This document shows, in pieces, positions 53,352 through 63,385 of a DNA stretch of 64,000 nucleotides. Source of the stretch: Halomonas rhizosphaerae. Its GTDB lineage: Bacteria > Pseudomonadota > Gammaproteobacteria > Pseudomonadales > Halomonadaceae. Position numbers and translations under genes: made by a program. The stretch is taken from contig NZ_JASCQP010000027.1 in the NCBI RefSeq assembly GCF_030010555.1, positions 216,610 through 280,609 on the forward strand, given 5' to 3'. Within the stretch, counting starts at the first letter, position 1; each line of letters begins with the position of its first letter. The notes beneath the pieces are model-generated. The model saw only the letters and a program-made list of their open reading frames with translations, had not been told where the DNA came from and searched no databases.

Positions 53352-53596
53352 ACATTAAGAATATTCAGGGTGCTTAGTTTGTGTGGACGAAATCAGTTTC
53401 ATCGAATGACTCGGAAAATAGGTGGAGGATGATTATATTCAACACCACCAGTGGCGAACAGATAGTTAAGACAAGATTCATGAAGCATATGCTAAAAAAT
53501 AGATTAAGCCTGTTCCAGCGATATCGACTTTGACAAATACCAATATCTATTCTATTAAAATTATAGAACAGTATTAATAATACATGGAAATTAATA

Positions 53597-53995
53597 ATGC
53601 CAACGTGCGATAAATGCTTTGGGTCCGGCTGGGCCGGAGTGATAGGGCCCGGCGACCAGGATCGAGCGCCATGTCCTAAATGCAACGGCACCGGGATCTT
53701 GCCGGGGAAGCGATGGAAAGGGCCAAGACCTTTACCCGGCAAGGGAGCCCTTCTCCTCATTCTAATAGCGGGCTTGGGGTATCTGGGATATCTCTTCGGG
53801 ATACATACAGGCGGCCATATTGGGAGCGATAGACCTTTGTTTTTCGCGATGGTGGGTGGATACGTGGCAATTCTGCTGGGGTCTATGCGCGGAACGGGGA
53901 TCATTGGCCCTATCATTCTCGCCGGCCTTGTCGAGTTCGTAGGTCAACTCTATTTGGACGTCTCGATTCACAACCATATCTTTGATTCATTTTGA
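53597..53995 (+). CDS. Small membrane protein with CXXCXGXG zinc-finger motifs
   Basis: A 132-residue protein beginning MPTCDKCFGSGWAG, with a second CPKCNGTG at about 26-33. These are DnaJ-type CXXCXGXG repeats that bind zinc. Membrane segments follow at about 50-68, 83-98 and 100-120. There is no J domain, so it is not DnaJ. It may be a membrane-bound thiol or zinc-binding protein of unknown role. It stands alone and in low-GC surroundings. Confidence 0.7.
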   Translation: MPTCDKCFGSGWAGVIGPGDQDRAPCPKCNGTGILPGKRWKGPRPLPGKGALLLILIAGLGYLGYLFGIHTGGHIGSDRPLFFAMVGGYVAILLGSMRGTGIIGPIILAGLVEFVGQLYLDVSIHNHIFDSF

Positions 53996-54205
53996 GCCGG
54001 GATCCTACAGTCTAAGATCACTCACCTACTATCAATTAGTTGAGGCACAGCAGCATCATCCATCTTATTTTGAATAGCGGTAAGGGTTGGGTATAAAGCA
54101 CGCAAGCACCATTTAGCTCACAATGGCCATTTCCTTTGGAAGCTCAGCGGCGTCTCAGGCATGGCAACCTGATGAACAGAACCCCGGTATAGCCATCAGT
54201 GCAAA

Positions 54206-54628
54206 TCACCGCTTATAGAACATCACCGCACACGCCCCGTTGCGTATGACTTCCATCGAATTGCTGCCCGTGGGTTCGGCTGGCGGCGTATGGGCCTTGT
54301 AGTGCAGGAATGCCAGCAGCCCATTATCGAGAACGTGAAAACCGACATAGTTGACGGGCTTCTCTCCGCATTCGAGGAAGGTCTCGCCATGTGGGGCGGT
54401 GATGCGAAAAATGCTGCCTCCCACGCGCACGGGTTCAAGTCGCGCAGTCGGCCCTACTTCGAAGCTCAGCCGCTCAGGTGCCACAGTCATCGCGCCTAGC
54501 AATGTGGCCCATTCACTATAAGGTTGCCAAACGCCGACCAAATCGTCCCCGGCGGTCAGCGGACACGCCATCGCGACGGCGGCGGCGAAAACAAAAGTTC
54601 GGACAATTGGTTTCAAAAAAATATTCAT
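54206..54628 (-). CDS. Exported hypothetical protein
   Basis: A 140-residue protein from the ATG at 54628; longer in-frame starts overlap the upstream gene and give no signal peptide at the end. Residues 1-27 (MNIFLKPIVRTFVFAAAVAM) form a signal peptide. The mature part is beta-rich (LVGVWQPYSEWATLLGAMTV, FRITAPHGETFLECGEKPVN) and may be a small lipocalin-like or ligand-binding domain. It is 20 nt from the upstream gene on the same strand, so both may be co-transcribed. Function unknown. Confidence 0.65.
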   Translation of the reverse strand: MNIFLKPIVRTFVFAAAVAMACPLTAGDDLVGVWQPYSEWATLLGAMTVAPERLSFEVGPTARLEPVRVGGSIFRITAPHGETFLECGEKPVNYVGFHVLDNGLLAFLHYKAHTPPAEPTGSNSMEVIRNGACAVMFYKR

Positions 54629-54648
54629 TATTTCAACTCGCTTCAACC

Positions 54649-55626
54649 CTACTCTTTCCGCATTGCATTGAATGTCATTACGGAATCGACGGGGTATGAA
54701 TCCCCGGCGAAGTCTGTATAAGTTCCTTTCCATATTACCAATACATACATGTGGTCACCGTCTTCGCCCGTCAGCTTTCCTGTTACATCAGCGGTTTCTA
54801 AATTGAAGCGTTTCCAGACTCTCTCTGTGGTGGGAGACAATAGCCCGTTCTCAGCCTGAAACGTGCCAGTGCCCGTGATCTCGTCGCCTTCGAAGACAAG
54901 CCTCATGGTTGCAGTTGCATCACGGACAGCAGCCACCTGTGCGGGAGACCGCAAATGGACTTCGGCACTATCCCCTGTAACCACAACCTCGGAACCCATA
55001 TAGAACCCTAAACCTGAAAGCTCAGAATCGGTTTGCTTCGTTCCTAACATATTATCAGCAACAGAACCAGAGTACCTGCCAGCTTGTCGTTTGTTTTGTA
55101 GTGGCTCTCCTCCTACATATCCACGCAACCAAGCTGTGGCCAAGCCGATTCTATCCAAGGGGCGAGCCTCCGCACCCTTGACCCATGTGAAGGTGCTCAG
55201 AACCCCAGGGGCTTCGGGCCGGGGAAGATTCTCTACCTCTTCCATCCCCTCATCGTCATGATGGAAAAGGATGTCATTCGATAGAGTCACCACTTCCTGA
55301 TATCTATCGGGATATCCCGGCGGGTTTGAATGGTAGATCATCTGGCCGGGTGCTTGATAAGCAGGTCTCAACTCGTCTGAATTCTCTACGCTAAAAACTT
55401 TCATGGCGTCAAGATCGAGACACAAGTCACTGAATATATGCTCAGTTTCAGGAGTTGTGCTGGCCTCGAACCACGAATAACTGACAATAGCGAGGCCAGA
55501 TTTTCCATTGCAAGGCTCCTGTAGCCTAACATGTTCAATCTCTGCAACCTCTGCAACACCATTCGTCGGTAACGCTAAGAGGGCCGTGACTGTAAGCCCT
55601 GCCATATTCTTTAATGAATGAAACAT
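54649..55626 (-). CDS. Exported hypothetical protein
   Basis: A 325-residue protein with a signal peptide (residues 1-25, MFHSLKNMAGLTVTALLALP). Two cysteine pairs lie early (EPCNGKSG, DLCLDLDAM). The body is beta-rich with VVTGDSAEVHLRSPAQVAAV and a C-terminal segment LTGEDGDHMYVLVIWKGTYT. No recognised family. It precedes another small exported protein, giving a two-gene unit of secreted proteins of unknown purpose. Confidence 0.7.
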   Translation of the reverse strand: MFHSLKNMAGLTVTALLALPTNGVAEVAEIEHVRLQEPCNGKSGLAIVSYSWFEASTTPETEHIFSDLCLDLDAMKVFSVENSDELRPAYQAPGQMIYHSNPPGYPDRYQEVVTLSNDILFHHDDEGMEEVENLPRPEAPGVLSTFTWVKGAEARPLDRIGLATAWLRGYVGGEPLQNKRQAGRYSGSVADNMLGTKQTDSELSGLGFYMGSEVVVTGDSAEVHLRSPAQVAAVRDATATMRLVFEGDEITGTGTFQAENGLLSPTTERVWKRFNLETADVTGKLTGEDGDHMYVLVIWKGTYTDFAGDSYPVDSVMTFNAMRKE

Positions 55627-55780
55627 TGTGCCCCCTCGGGTTGCATTGACTCTGCATATGCATTTAATTTGGGCATTGGCTCGACACTGCCTATAATAAT
55701 CATCAATATACAGGGTTTGCTTGGCTGCTTAAGAGTTGATCAAACATTTCTTACCCACCGCTAAGGCGACAGCATAGGAA

Positions 55781-56131
55781 CTAACGGAGGGCCCTCAATA
55801 CTTCAATTCTCTGCAAAGTCTGTTCTTCCATACATGACCAATAAAACATGTAATCGGCGCTGCCACCTTCTTCCAATTCCGATTCACAATGCGCGTCGCG
55901 ACGCCTCAGCCATGCACGTTGTTCTTCGAGGAGAACCTGGCCGGTTCCACGAGCGTCCGCCAATGCCTTAACTTCATTCCAGAGTTGATTTAGTTTCTGG
56001 TCCGCGATCTCCCATTTTTGTTTGGCGCAGATGTTGGCGTCCCGTTGGGTCTGCCCGTTACAATAGGATTGAGAAACGGCTGTCGCCGGATGTAGAAATA
56101 CTGCAACTATGAAAATGAAGAATAGTCTCAT
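55781..56131 (-). CDS. LprI-like (DUF1311) exported protein
   Basis: A 116-residue protein with a signal peptide (MRLFFIFIVAVFLHPATAVS) and the DUF1311 pattern: CNGQTQRDANICAKQKWEIA then a helix (DQKLNQLWNEVKAL) and LLEEQRAWLRRRDAHCESEL, with cysteines spaced for disulfides. LprI is a lysozyme inhibitor in mycobacteria; the family's role in this lineage is not proven. Alone on the minus strand. Confidence 0.85.
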   Translation of the reverse strand: MRLFFIFIVAVFLHPATAVSQSYCNGQTQRDANICAKQKWEIADQKLNQLWNEVKALADARGTGQVLLEEQRAWLRRRDAHCESELEEGGSADYMFYWSCMEEQTLQRIEVLRALR

Positions 56132-56308
56132 GATGAGCTACCACCTCCGGAGCTATGGAAGTAAATATTATCAGCCATAGTTAAGGATCATTATATTTAT
56201 TTAGAGTCAGTTATCACCTCGGGAGAAAATCGTTAGCTCATACACAACGCAACACTGCAAAGGGAGATCGAACGTAACGACACCTTCTCCGGTTTGCTGC
56301 TTGCCTCC

Positions 56309-56743
56309 TCACGATTGTTCAGCTTGCAATCGGCTGAGAACCTCCAGCATTTCTGGAGAAATATCCGTATGATGATGAATCATCTTCCACGTTCCGGCTT
56401 CTCGGTGATAGAGGTTCGTGACGCGATGATCGATGCTGGTCTGATGCCCGCCCATTGTAAGCTCCCCCCGCTCGACACCTACTTCATAGGCAACATCTCC
56501 AGCAACCTGGATCAGTTGATCGTGCAGAGCAATATTTCCTCCTGAAGCGAGTTGAGATACTTTCTCAAACGATTCCCTGATCGCATGCCAGCCAACATGT
56601 CGACCGCCAACCGGGTGCATGGCCGTCACCTCCTCGCTATGAGACCATATATCTGCCAAAGAATTGGCATCTCCATTCGCCATACGGTTCAGTGCCACGT
56701 AGAAATCTTCTGATGCTCTACGAACCTCTTCTTCCGCGCTCAT
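56309..56743 (-). CDS. NTF2/SnoaL-like family protein
   Basis: A 144-residue cytosolic protein with the cone-shaped NTF2-like fold pattern: a long N-terminal helix (EEVRRASEDFYVALNRMANG), DIWSHSEEVTAMHPVGGRHV, and the strand-rich end RVTNLYHREAGTWKMIHHHT. Related proteins are used as ketosteroid-isomerase-like or calcium/calmodulin-kinase-like associating domains and often detoxify small molecules. No catalytic assignment can be made. The gene stands alone. Confidence 0.8.
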   Translation of the reverse strand: MSAEEEVRRASEDFYVALNRMANGDANSLADIWSHSEEVTAMHPVGGRHVGWHAIRESFEKVSQLASGGNIALHDQLIQVAGDVAYEVGVERGELTMGGHQTSIDHRVTNLYHREAGTWKMIHHHTDISPEMLEVLSRLQAEQS

Positions 56744-56849
56744 GTTGGCTTTCCTCGCCGCATATCTAGCTAAAGTTGTATTTGATCATACACTGATATG
56801 GCATTCGTCTTAATCATTCTAATTCGCACCCTATCTACCAACGAGAGAA

Positions 56850-57445
56850 ACCGGGGAATCCTTCTCTTCTCCCGAGTTCTTCCACATTCCAGTGTAGCTG
56901 CATCGCCGTATCCCCGCTTGTCATCCTTCCCGACCAGGTGACCTCGCACTTGAACAGGATCTGCTAGGCCAGACTGGCATTGATCTCCTCGAAGATCCGC
57001 TGGTTCTGGGCATGCATCTCCAGCAGGTGGCAGAAACGCAACAGCGTGGTGGCGTTTATGGCCAGATCGATACCGATGAAGTCGAGCATGGATTGGCTGT
57101 CATAGATGGCATGTTCCAGTTACTCATTGGAAAGTGCATACCCTGTTTAAGGAAGTAGATCCTAAGCATGCGCTCCAGGCCGATCGGTGACAGGCTACGC
57201 TTCCCCGCCGTGTTCAGGAAGTCGGACGTCGACACCCCGCCGAGCAGACGTTGCCACGGCACCAGGGCCTCCTTCTGGGACAGGAGTCGCTCTCAACGAG
57301 TAACCTTCTACTTATTCTGGTGATCTGCCTGGGCGAACGAGATTTGCTTCATCGGATGACTTTTTCAGACGGTGCCGGGAGGGGCAGATTCTACCCCGCC
57401 GGTGGCGATCAGGCTGCTGCGCCGGGTTTTGTGCAGCGTTTCCCA
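56850..57445 (-). pseudogene. IS5-family transposase remnant
   Basis: Minus-strand frames contain PIGLERMLRIYFLKQGMHFP and surrounding IS5 transposase pieces, broken by stops. The right end GTTTGGGAAACGCTGCACAAAA resembles the right terminus of the decayed copy at 48797-50019. Confidence 0.7.
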
Positions 57446-57458
57446 AACAACATGGAAA

Positions 57459-57929
57459 TCACCCATTAATATCCAATGTAAAACTCAAATTCCTTGGAAC
57501 ATGAATATATATATTGAACAGCTGTGGATACCATCCCTCTGGGCATTCTTGGTGTAGCTTTAAAGAACTTTCCTCACGCCTGAATGCGACGCCCTTTATG
57601 CAATAAAATCTTTCGTCAATCGTTATACGGTCACTATCTGAATTTTTTTTTGGTAAAAAAACCTCTGCCTCTCCATTATTGTCTTGAAATATTACAGACA
57701 TAAAACCCACAAACTCAACTCCTGGTCCATCATTAACAGGTAGGCAACTGTCTTTTTCGATTTTAAGCCACCCTACACTCGACCATACCTGTGCATAGTT
57801 CCTAACTTCTCGCTGCACCTTGCTAATATATATATCTTTATCAGCCTTATTACAAGCAACAAAGTCTCCGTAAGTTTCAGGGGGCACTAGTCCATAAATA
57901 ACAGCGAAGAAGAAAAGAATCTTTTTCAT
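57459..57929 (-). CDS. Exported DUF1036-like protein
   Basis: A 156-residue protein from the ATG at 57929. Residues 1-21 (MKKILFFFAVIYGLVPPETY) form a signal peptide. FVACNKADKDIYISKVQREV and VGWLKIEKDSCLPV match the DUF1036 pattern in which a small domain with a conserved cysteine pair follows export. The end (YPQLFNIYIHVPRNLSFTLD) is beta-rich. Low GC. It forms a divergence-free series with the next exported gene 45 nt upstream. Confidence 0.7.
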   Translation of the reverse strand: MKKILFFFAVIYGLVPPETYGDFVACNKADKDIYISKVQREVRNYAQVWSSVGWLKIEKDSCLPVNDGPGVEFVGFMSVIFQDNNGEAEVFLPKKNSDSDRITIDERFYCIKGVAFRREESSLKLHQECPEGWYPQLFNIYIHVPRNLSFTLDING

Positions 57930-57974
57930 AGCACACCCCCATAACAATATTGGTGGCTGTACACCTTGAAAAAA

Positions 57975-58619
57975 TCAACATTTATTTTCATGAATAGCTT
58001 CTAGTGGGACTATTCGTCCACTTTTATAAAACCAGAATTCACCATTAAAAGATCTGATGATAACTTTTTTATCTTTTGAAAAATCACATACTCTTCTAGC
58101 CGGACATCGCAACTCAACTTCCCTACATTCCAATGATCTTCGCTCATCATTGAGAGCCGCAAGCTTCCTCTTTAAACCATCTATATGATCTTGAGTTAAA
58201 TCAAGGACTCTCTCTCTTACTTCAGGATCAAGTCCTCCACCAGATGATGTAGAGCGTGTTGTGTCCAACTTTTTTTTATCTTGCTGATCACTTCGACACC
58301 TTTCATTTTGAATCTTAAAATCTAAATGAGGAAACCCAAAAGACTTCTCCTGAAAATATACCGCCACTCCGCCATTACCCCACTCCCAGTTTCCATTCCC
58401 AAAAGCGTTAGAATATGCATCACAAGAAACACCGAGATAAATAGCACCGTCATTAGTTTCTATAGATGCCCCATGCTCATTATAGGTTACTGATAAAGCT
58501 TCAGCTTTAGCATCACTAGAATAATAAGAAGAAATCAAAAAAAATATTGCAAACGCCCCCGTTGTGACAATGATAAGCGATAATTTTCGTAAAGTTGAAC
58601 AACTTGTTGAATTAAGCAT
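57975..58619 (-). CDS. Exported or membrane-anchored hypothetical protein
   Basis: A 214-residue protein. A hydrophobic segment at about 12-30 (KLSLIIVTTGAFAIFFLISS) is a signal peptide or single anchor. The mature part has NGNWEWGNGGVAVYFQEKSF, a helical coiled coil (LDLTQDHIDGLKRKLAALND) and cysteines in LECREVELRCPARRVCDF. No family was recognised. It shares low GC and strand with its neighbours. Confidence 0.7.
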   Translation of the reverse strand: MLNSTSCSTLRKLSLIIVTTGAFAIFFLISSYYSSDAKAEALSVTYNEHGASIETNDGAIYLGVSCDAYSNAFGNGNWEWGNGGVAVYFQEKSFGFPHLDFKIQNERCRSDQQDKKKLDTTRSTSSGGGLDPEVRERVLDLTQDHIDGLKRKLAALNDERRSLECREVELRCPARRVCDFSKDKKVIIRSFNGEFWFYKSGRIVPLEAIHENKC

Positions 58620-58817
58620 CTCATCCCCCCCTTGTTTACATTCAACATCATGTGGTTTAACTTTCGGATTATGTGTTTAACCACCCGACTGGGGATGATG
58701 AATAGTTATTCATTTTTGAATACTCATGAGATTTAGACATCACAGGCTCTGGCCATGATTTTTTAACTCTGAGATAAAATTATAAGCCGACCGACACATC
58801 CAGTTTAAACTCTATAT

Positions 58818-59397
58818 TTACTTTACAAATGTTGGAATTTTAATTATCCCTTGAGAGTTTCGTATTTTAAATATAGGTTCATCTTCAACCTTCTCGGAAA
58901 TATGTTCTTCTAAATAGTGTAAAACATAGGTGGTCAAGCCCCCCATGAATCAACACTTTTTATATGCAAAGAATCCATAAAAAACTCTAAGTGGTCTCCT
59001 AAAAGCACAGCAGAACAATAAAGGACTAAATCATCCTCAACTGTATCGAACTCAATCAAAAAAACCTCTCCTCCATTTCTCAACCTTCTAACTAAATAAA
59101 AACTCATATTAGCATCATCTTCCCAGTCCACTGTTCCGTCGCTATTAAAGCTAAAAGCCATAATGGTATTGTCAGGCCTTGCAAAAAAACACCTAAACAA
59201 CCTAAACTATCTTTCTCCGCAGTATCAGATAAAACCACACCTTTCCTAAAGATCTCTATCTCATATACAGGATTCTTAGAAACGCCTTTAGTCAATTTCA
59301 AATCTGATTCATAGCATTCCGAAAGCACTGCTGTTATTAAAATAAAAATAGGTAAACTCAAAAGCTTGATAAATTTAAAATTCTTCAAAGCCCCCAA
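58818..59397 (-). pseudogene. Lipoprotein gene broken by two homopolymer frameshifts
   Basis: A lipoprotein signal (LSLPIFILITAVLSEC) starts the frame at 59397. It breaks at a T7 run (59183-59189): reading one extra T continues into CLGVFFARPDNTIMAFSFNS. It breaks again at a G6 run near 58943: one extra G continues into LTTYVLHYLEEHISEKVEDE and a stop at 58818. The repaired protein would be about 192 residues, of unknown function. Both breaks are one-base deletions in homopolymers, so sequencing error is as likely as decay. Confidence 0.7.
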
Positions 59398-59540
59398 AAA
59401 AAACTAGGCAAGTGATATTCTCTATATATTCAATGTTTTCCGAAAACCTTGATCTTTATCGGCCACAATTTACAATTACATCACCTTATATATTGTTATT
59501 TGAATATTCATTACTGGATAGTTGAAATTAAGACCGCTCA

Positions 59541-60423
59541 CTAACTATAACATTTATCGATTACACTTTGTAGGATACGAAACTCTTCCAGTGTGGATCC
59601 CATTTGATTGACAACCCTCTTGGCAAATAGCTCAAGACGTTTGGTCTGCCACTCCTTCATTACTGTAACTGATGATTGATGATGCAGTACCTTCTGAAGG
59701 ACGAGGTGATTGTACAGCCAAACGTAGCGCTTGTGTGTCTTCTCGAGGCCTTCACATGATGCATAGCACCAAGTCACCTGCACATCGCTGATGCGGCCGT
59801 TGAGGCGCTCCAGCAGATCGTTCATCTGTGACCTTCCCATCTTGAATAGGCTATGTTCGTTCCCATGGGGCCTGACACTCCTCATCGAAAGGCTGGCGGT
59901 CGCTGAGCTTGCGCTCACCTGGCCACATAAAAGCGATCGGTTAACGACTTACCGTCGTGGGTGAGTACCGTCTGGATCTTGAAGGGATCCTTCTCATCCA
60001 CACGCTGCATAAATGCCTTGGCACCCTTGGCGGAGTGGCTGCCGCCTGACTTCTAGATAGACCCGGTGTATGGCGCGGTCGATGGCGATGTACAGGTAGC
60101 GTTTCTACTCCTCGTCGGGCATCTGAGGCAGATGCTGGATGTTGATATGCACTTATACAGGTACAGGCTCGTAGTCCTTGAAGGTCTTGTACCGGGGCTT
60201 ACCATCATCTCCGCTGTCCTGCCTAGCCAACTTCAGCCAGTGATAGCACTTCGCGCTGCTTGAGCATGCGGTGTAGACCATTGCGAGACAACCAAGGGTT
60301 CAGGAATTCACGTGCCACGACGAGCAGATCATCCAGGCCGAGGCGCAGGAATCCGCGAGCGGGGATCAGCTCCTCCTTCTCAGGCGTGAGCGTGCCCAGC
60401 AGAGAATAATTCCTATAGCTCAT
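59541..60423 (-). pseudogene. IS481-family transposase, frameshifted
   Basis: The C-terminal frame (59541-59918) reads LLERLNGRISDVQVTWCYAS with YVWLYNHLVLQKVL, the end of an IS481 DDE domain. The N-terminal part (60223-60423) reads EFLNPWLSRNGLHRMLKQRE, the HTH region of the same family. The middle is broken by stops and frameshifts, so the element is dead. Confidence 0.72.
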
Positions 60424-60497
60424 TTGACCATCCGGTACCCTGCATCTATAGGAGGTTTGGTCATCCGGGAGCCTACAGTTTTACGATGTATCAGGTT

Positions 60498-60668
60498 ACA
60501 AAGCTACCGCTAACCGGCCCCCATAAAAGCCACCACATTAAACAGTCAAACGTATCACTGCTGTCAGCCAGCTACAGCCAGCAGCGCTACATTTGGATAC
60601 ATACAACGCAGTCTAATCAAGGATTCTTCGCCGTGCGTAATCGATCAGGAAAAAACGTCATAGGGCTG
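60498..60668. repeat. Dispersed ~165-bp repeat, copy 1
   Basis: Nearly the same sequence recurs at 62550-62708 in direct orientation, from CAAAGCTACCGC through GCAGTCTAATCAAGGAT to the AGGAAAA stretch. Copy 1 contains an extra short CAGCCAGCTA duplication. It is not coding. Confidence 0.8.
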
Positions 60669-61360
60669 GGAACAAAAGAATTTACCATTTGAGATGCTTG
60701 GGTGATGCTTAAATAAAATAAAAAAATTTCTCACTAATTACTATAAGATAACACGACAAATATCTATCATTTCTTTTCATTAAAACTAAAATTTAACTTG
60801 AACCATTCGATGTCTGTCAACATAGGGGATGCCTAAATCGGCTCCCTCATTAAAAAACTGCAATCTTCTGTTTCGGCTTTACCTCGGGATTCTGGAACAT
60901 GGTCTTTGGCAATCTCAGTTCTCCGCCTCGCCAAAATGTTGTTATGCCGGTGTGACATAGCTGAGGGCGCGCTTGCTATGTTCATGGTTTTATCTTGCCC
61001 AGGAGCTGTAGACACCAACGCGTGAAATGTTCACGGGATGCTCTCCTCAAACAGTGTCCTCTCATCACTCAAAGTGGTTAATCGGCGCTAGTGTAGGGTT
61101 GGGAGGGATCCATCCCATTGGTGGTGTGAGCACGGGAGGGAGGTGACTCTCCCTTCTTAGTTAATGCTCTGTGGGGTAACACACTTTGATCACCTCTAAA
61201 TCTGTTTAGGTGAAAACTATGTTTATAGATAGGGGGCCCGGCGCACGGGTATGTCGTCAGGAGTTGGTGGCGGAATGACGAATAGCATGCGCCTCGATCT
61301 GTCCGGCCCGCGCAATCGCGGTGCTGGCGGCCAACGACCGCAGTCACTGGCCGCCGTCGG
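60669..61360. other. Intergenic stretch
   Basis: About 690 bases. AT-rich up to about 60830, then GC-richer with only shadow frames. Nothing recognised. Confidence 0.4.
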
Positions 61361-62392
61361 TCACAGATGCTTTGCGGCGACCTCCCGGAACTGCCCGTTT
61401 TCCTGAATGGCCTTCAGGCCCTTGTCGAGCCGGCGCAGGATGATGCGGGTTTGCGGATTGGTCCGCATTCCGACCGCGTGAAGGGTCTGAATCGTGGACA
61501 GGTCGATCACCTCGGCGGTGCGCTCTTCCATCCCTAGGCTCTGGATGATGCGATCGGAGGTGTCAATGTTGACCGAGACGAGATCCACCTCCTTTGCAGC
61601 CAGCATCTCGAAGCATTCCTCCGGCGTGGCGGGAGCGACCCGGGTGATGGCCGGTGCGACAAGGCCGGCCGCTTCGAGATCGTGCGTGAAATACCCGTCG
61701 GGCCGGCACAGCGTCATACCGCTGGCATCCGAGGCGGTGCTGATATTCTCGACCTCTCCCGCGCGCCCATAGAAGGTAACCACGATTTCGTGTAGAGGAC
61801 GCGACCAGAGGAGGTTTTCGCAGCGCCAAGTCGAGGCCCGGCCGAGGTTGGCGGTGTTGCTGCAATCCGGCTTGAACCAGGGATAGCCGATGTCGTAGCT
61901 GCCGTTTTCCAGGAGCGGTTGCAAATGCGCGCCCCAATCCCCGATCACGTCGACCAGGTAGTTTGCGGACTGGCCGCCGAACTGCATCGCGCGATGAATA
62001 AGCTCGGTGCTGAAACCGCCCTCGGGAAGATTTTTTCCCACATAGGGCGCGTAGTTCGTTCCCGTCAGGAACTGGATATTGTTTGTATTCGCCGCCCGGA
62101 TATCCGGCAAATCATCGGAGTGAGTCACTTGGGTGTCATTCAGACACGGAATAAAGAGGTCTGCGCCGATGGGAACGACATTCGGGCTAGTCAACACGCC
62201 AGGATTGACGTCGAAGAGGTTCTGGTATGCTCTCGGATTGTCGTATGCGCGCTTTGCTATGTCGGAGAGCGAGTCTCCGCGCTCCGTCGTATATGTCGAG
62301 TTGCAGGAAATTTCCTGCGCCTGGGCCGAGGTCGCTCCTGAGAGAAGTGTCGTCAGAAGTGCAAGACCTACAAATGTTCTATTAAGAATCAT
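61361..62392 (-). CDS. LysM plus extracellular solute-binding (family 3) protein
   Basis: A 343-residue exported protein. Residues 1-25 are a signal peptide. A LysM domain follows (about 33-82: YTTERGDSLSDIAKRAYDNP and IPIGADLFIP-like end), which binds peptidoglycan or similar glycans. Residues 100-340 form a periplasmic binding fold of the amino-acid type (NYAPYVGKNLPEGGFSTELI, YDIGYPWFKPDC, MLAAKEVDLVSVNIDTSD). The fusion suggests a binding protein tethered to the wall; no permease genes are adjacent. GC-rich, unlike its surroundings, suggesting a different origin. Confidence 0.85.
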   Translation of the reverse strand: MILNRTFVGLALLTTLLSGATSAQAQEISCNSTYTTERGDSLSDIAKRAYDNPRAYQNLFDVNPGVLTSPNVVPIGADLFIPCLNDTQVTHSDDLPDIRAANTNNIQFLTGTNYAPYVGKNLPEGGFSTELIHRAMQFGGQSANYLVDVIGDWGAHLQPLLENGSYDIGYPWFKPDCSNTANLGRASTWRCENLLWSRPLHEIVVTFYGRAGEVENISTASDASGMTLCRPDGYFTHDLEAAGLVAPAITRVAPATPEECFEMLAAKEVDLVSVNIDTSDRIIQSLGMEERTAEVIDLSTIQTLHAVGMRTNPQTRIILRRLDKGLKAIQENGQFREVAAKHL

Positions 62393-62549
62393 CTCAATCT
62401 CCCTTTCTCACTAGCTTCATCAAGCTCTTCAGTTCCCCGCCTCGAATGGATACCTGGCGGTCTCAAGTTCCAAGTACAACGTTTACATAGTGGACGGACC
62501 CCCGATTGACTTCTTGAGCACCTCACCGCCCTAAGTGGCAACCTCAACG

Positions 62550-62708
62550 ACAAAGCTACCGCCAAGCGGCCCCCATAAAGCCACCACATTAAACTGTCAA
62601 ACGTATCCCTGCTGTCAGCCAGCAGCGCTACATTTGGATACATGCAATGCAGTCTAATCAAGGATGCTTCGGCGTGCGTAATCAGTTAGGAAAATTCGTC
62701 ATCGGGTT
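62550..62708. repeat. Dispersed ~165-bp repeat, copy 2
   Basis: Second direct copy of the repeat at 60498-60668. The two bracket the LysM/solute-binding gene. Confidence 0.8.
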
Positions 62709-62924
62709 AGATAATACTAATACTTATATATTAGATGCCTGAGAGCGACTCACAGACAATGAATAAATTTCTACGACATAACAATAAGATGGCACGTCGA
62801 ATTTCGATTATCGCTACACATGAATATTTTAATTTAGTTTTTTACTTCTGTGGAGGTCACCATAGATGCCGCTTGAATCAGGTTCGTTCTTTAAAAATTG
62901 CTAGCTTCTGTATCGGCTATCAAA

Positions 62925-63385
62925 ATCTACCCCACGGCCCAATTTTCAGCCCCAGCCCGCCAAGTGCGCCCCGGAATGTTTCACTTGCGGATCGGACCTG
63001 GGGCGATGTGGTGTAAGCAATGCACCCCGGCTGGTGAGGTGAGAGGCGAGCCATCGTGCCCAGCTGGGGGTGCCAAACTGGATAGAGCCGAGGATGCTCT
63101 CTACCCTACGGCCCTGTTTTCGACTACCAGGCGCCACGGAGTACCTTCACGCGCAGAGGGGACCTGAGGCGATGTTGGTGTAGGCAACGCCCCCGGGGGG
63201 TTGAGGCGAAAAGCGGGCCATCGTGTCGAGCCGAGCGGAGCCCACAGGGATTGGGCAGTGGATTCTCCCTACCTTACGGCCCAACTATCAGCTAGCGGCG
63301 CGCAACAGGCGCCACGGAATGCCTTCACCCGCAGATACGATCTGAGGCAATGAGGTGTAGGCAACGCACCTTCACCGGGATACCT
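62925..63385. repeat. Array 2 of the ~176-bp tandem repeat, about three copies
   Basis: The landmark GGTGTA-GCAA occurs at 63010, 63177 and 63354 (spacings 167 and 177 bp), with the same GCGCCACGGAGTACCTTCAC and hairpin segments as array 1 at 46290-47150. Orientation is the same. Confidence 0.82.

Noticed and set aside
60498..60668. Possible attC site because of the shared 14-mer TTCTTCGCCGTGCG with 17241-17299
   Set aside because: The surrounding sequence lacks paired end heptamers and folds poorly by eye; treated as an unrelated dispersed repeat.
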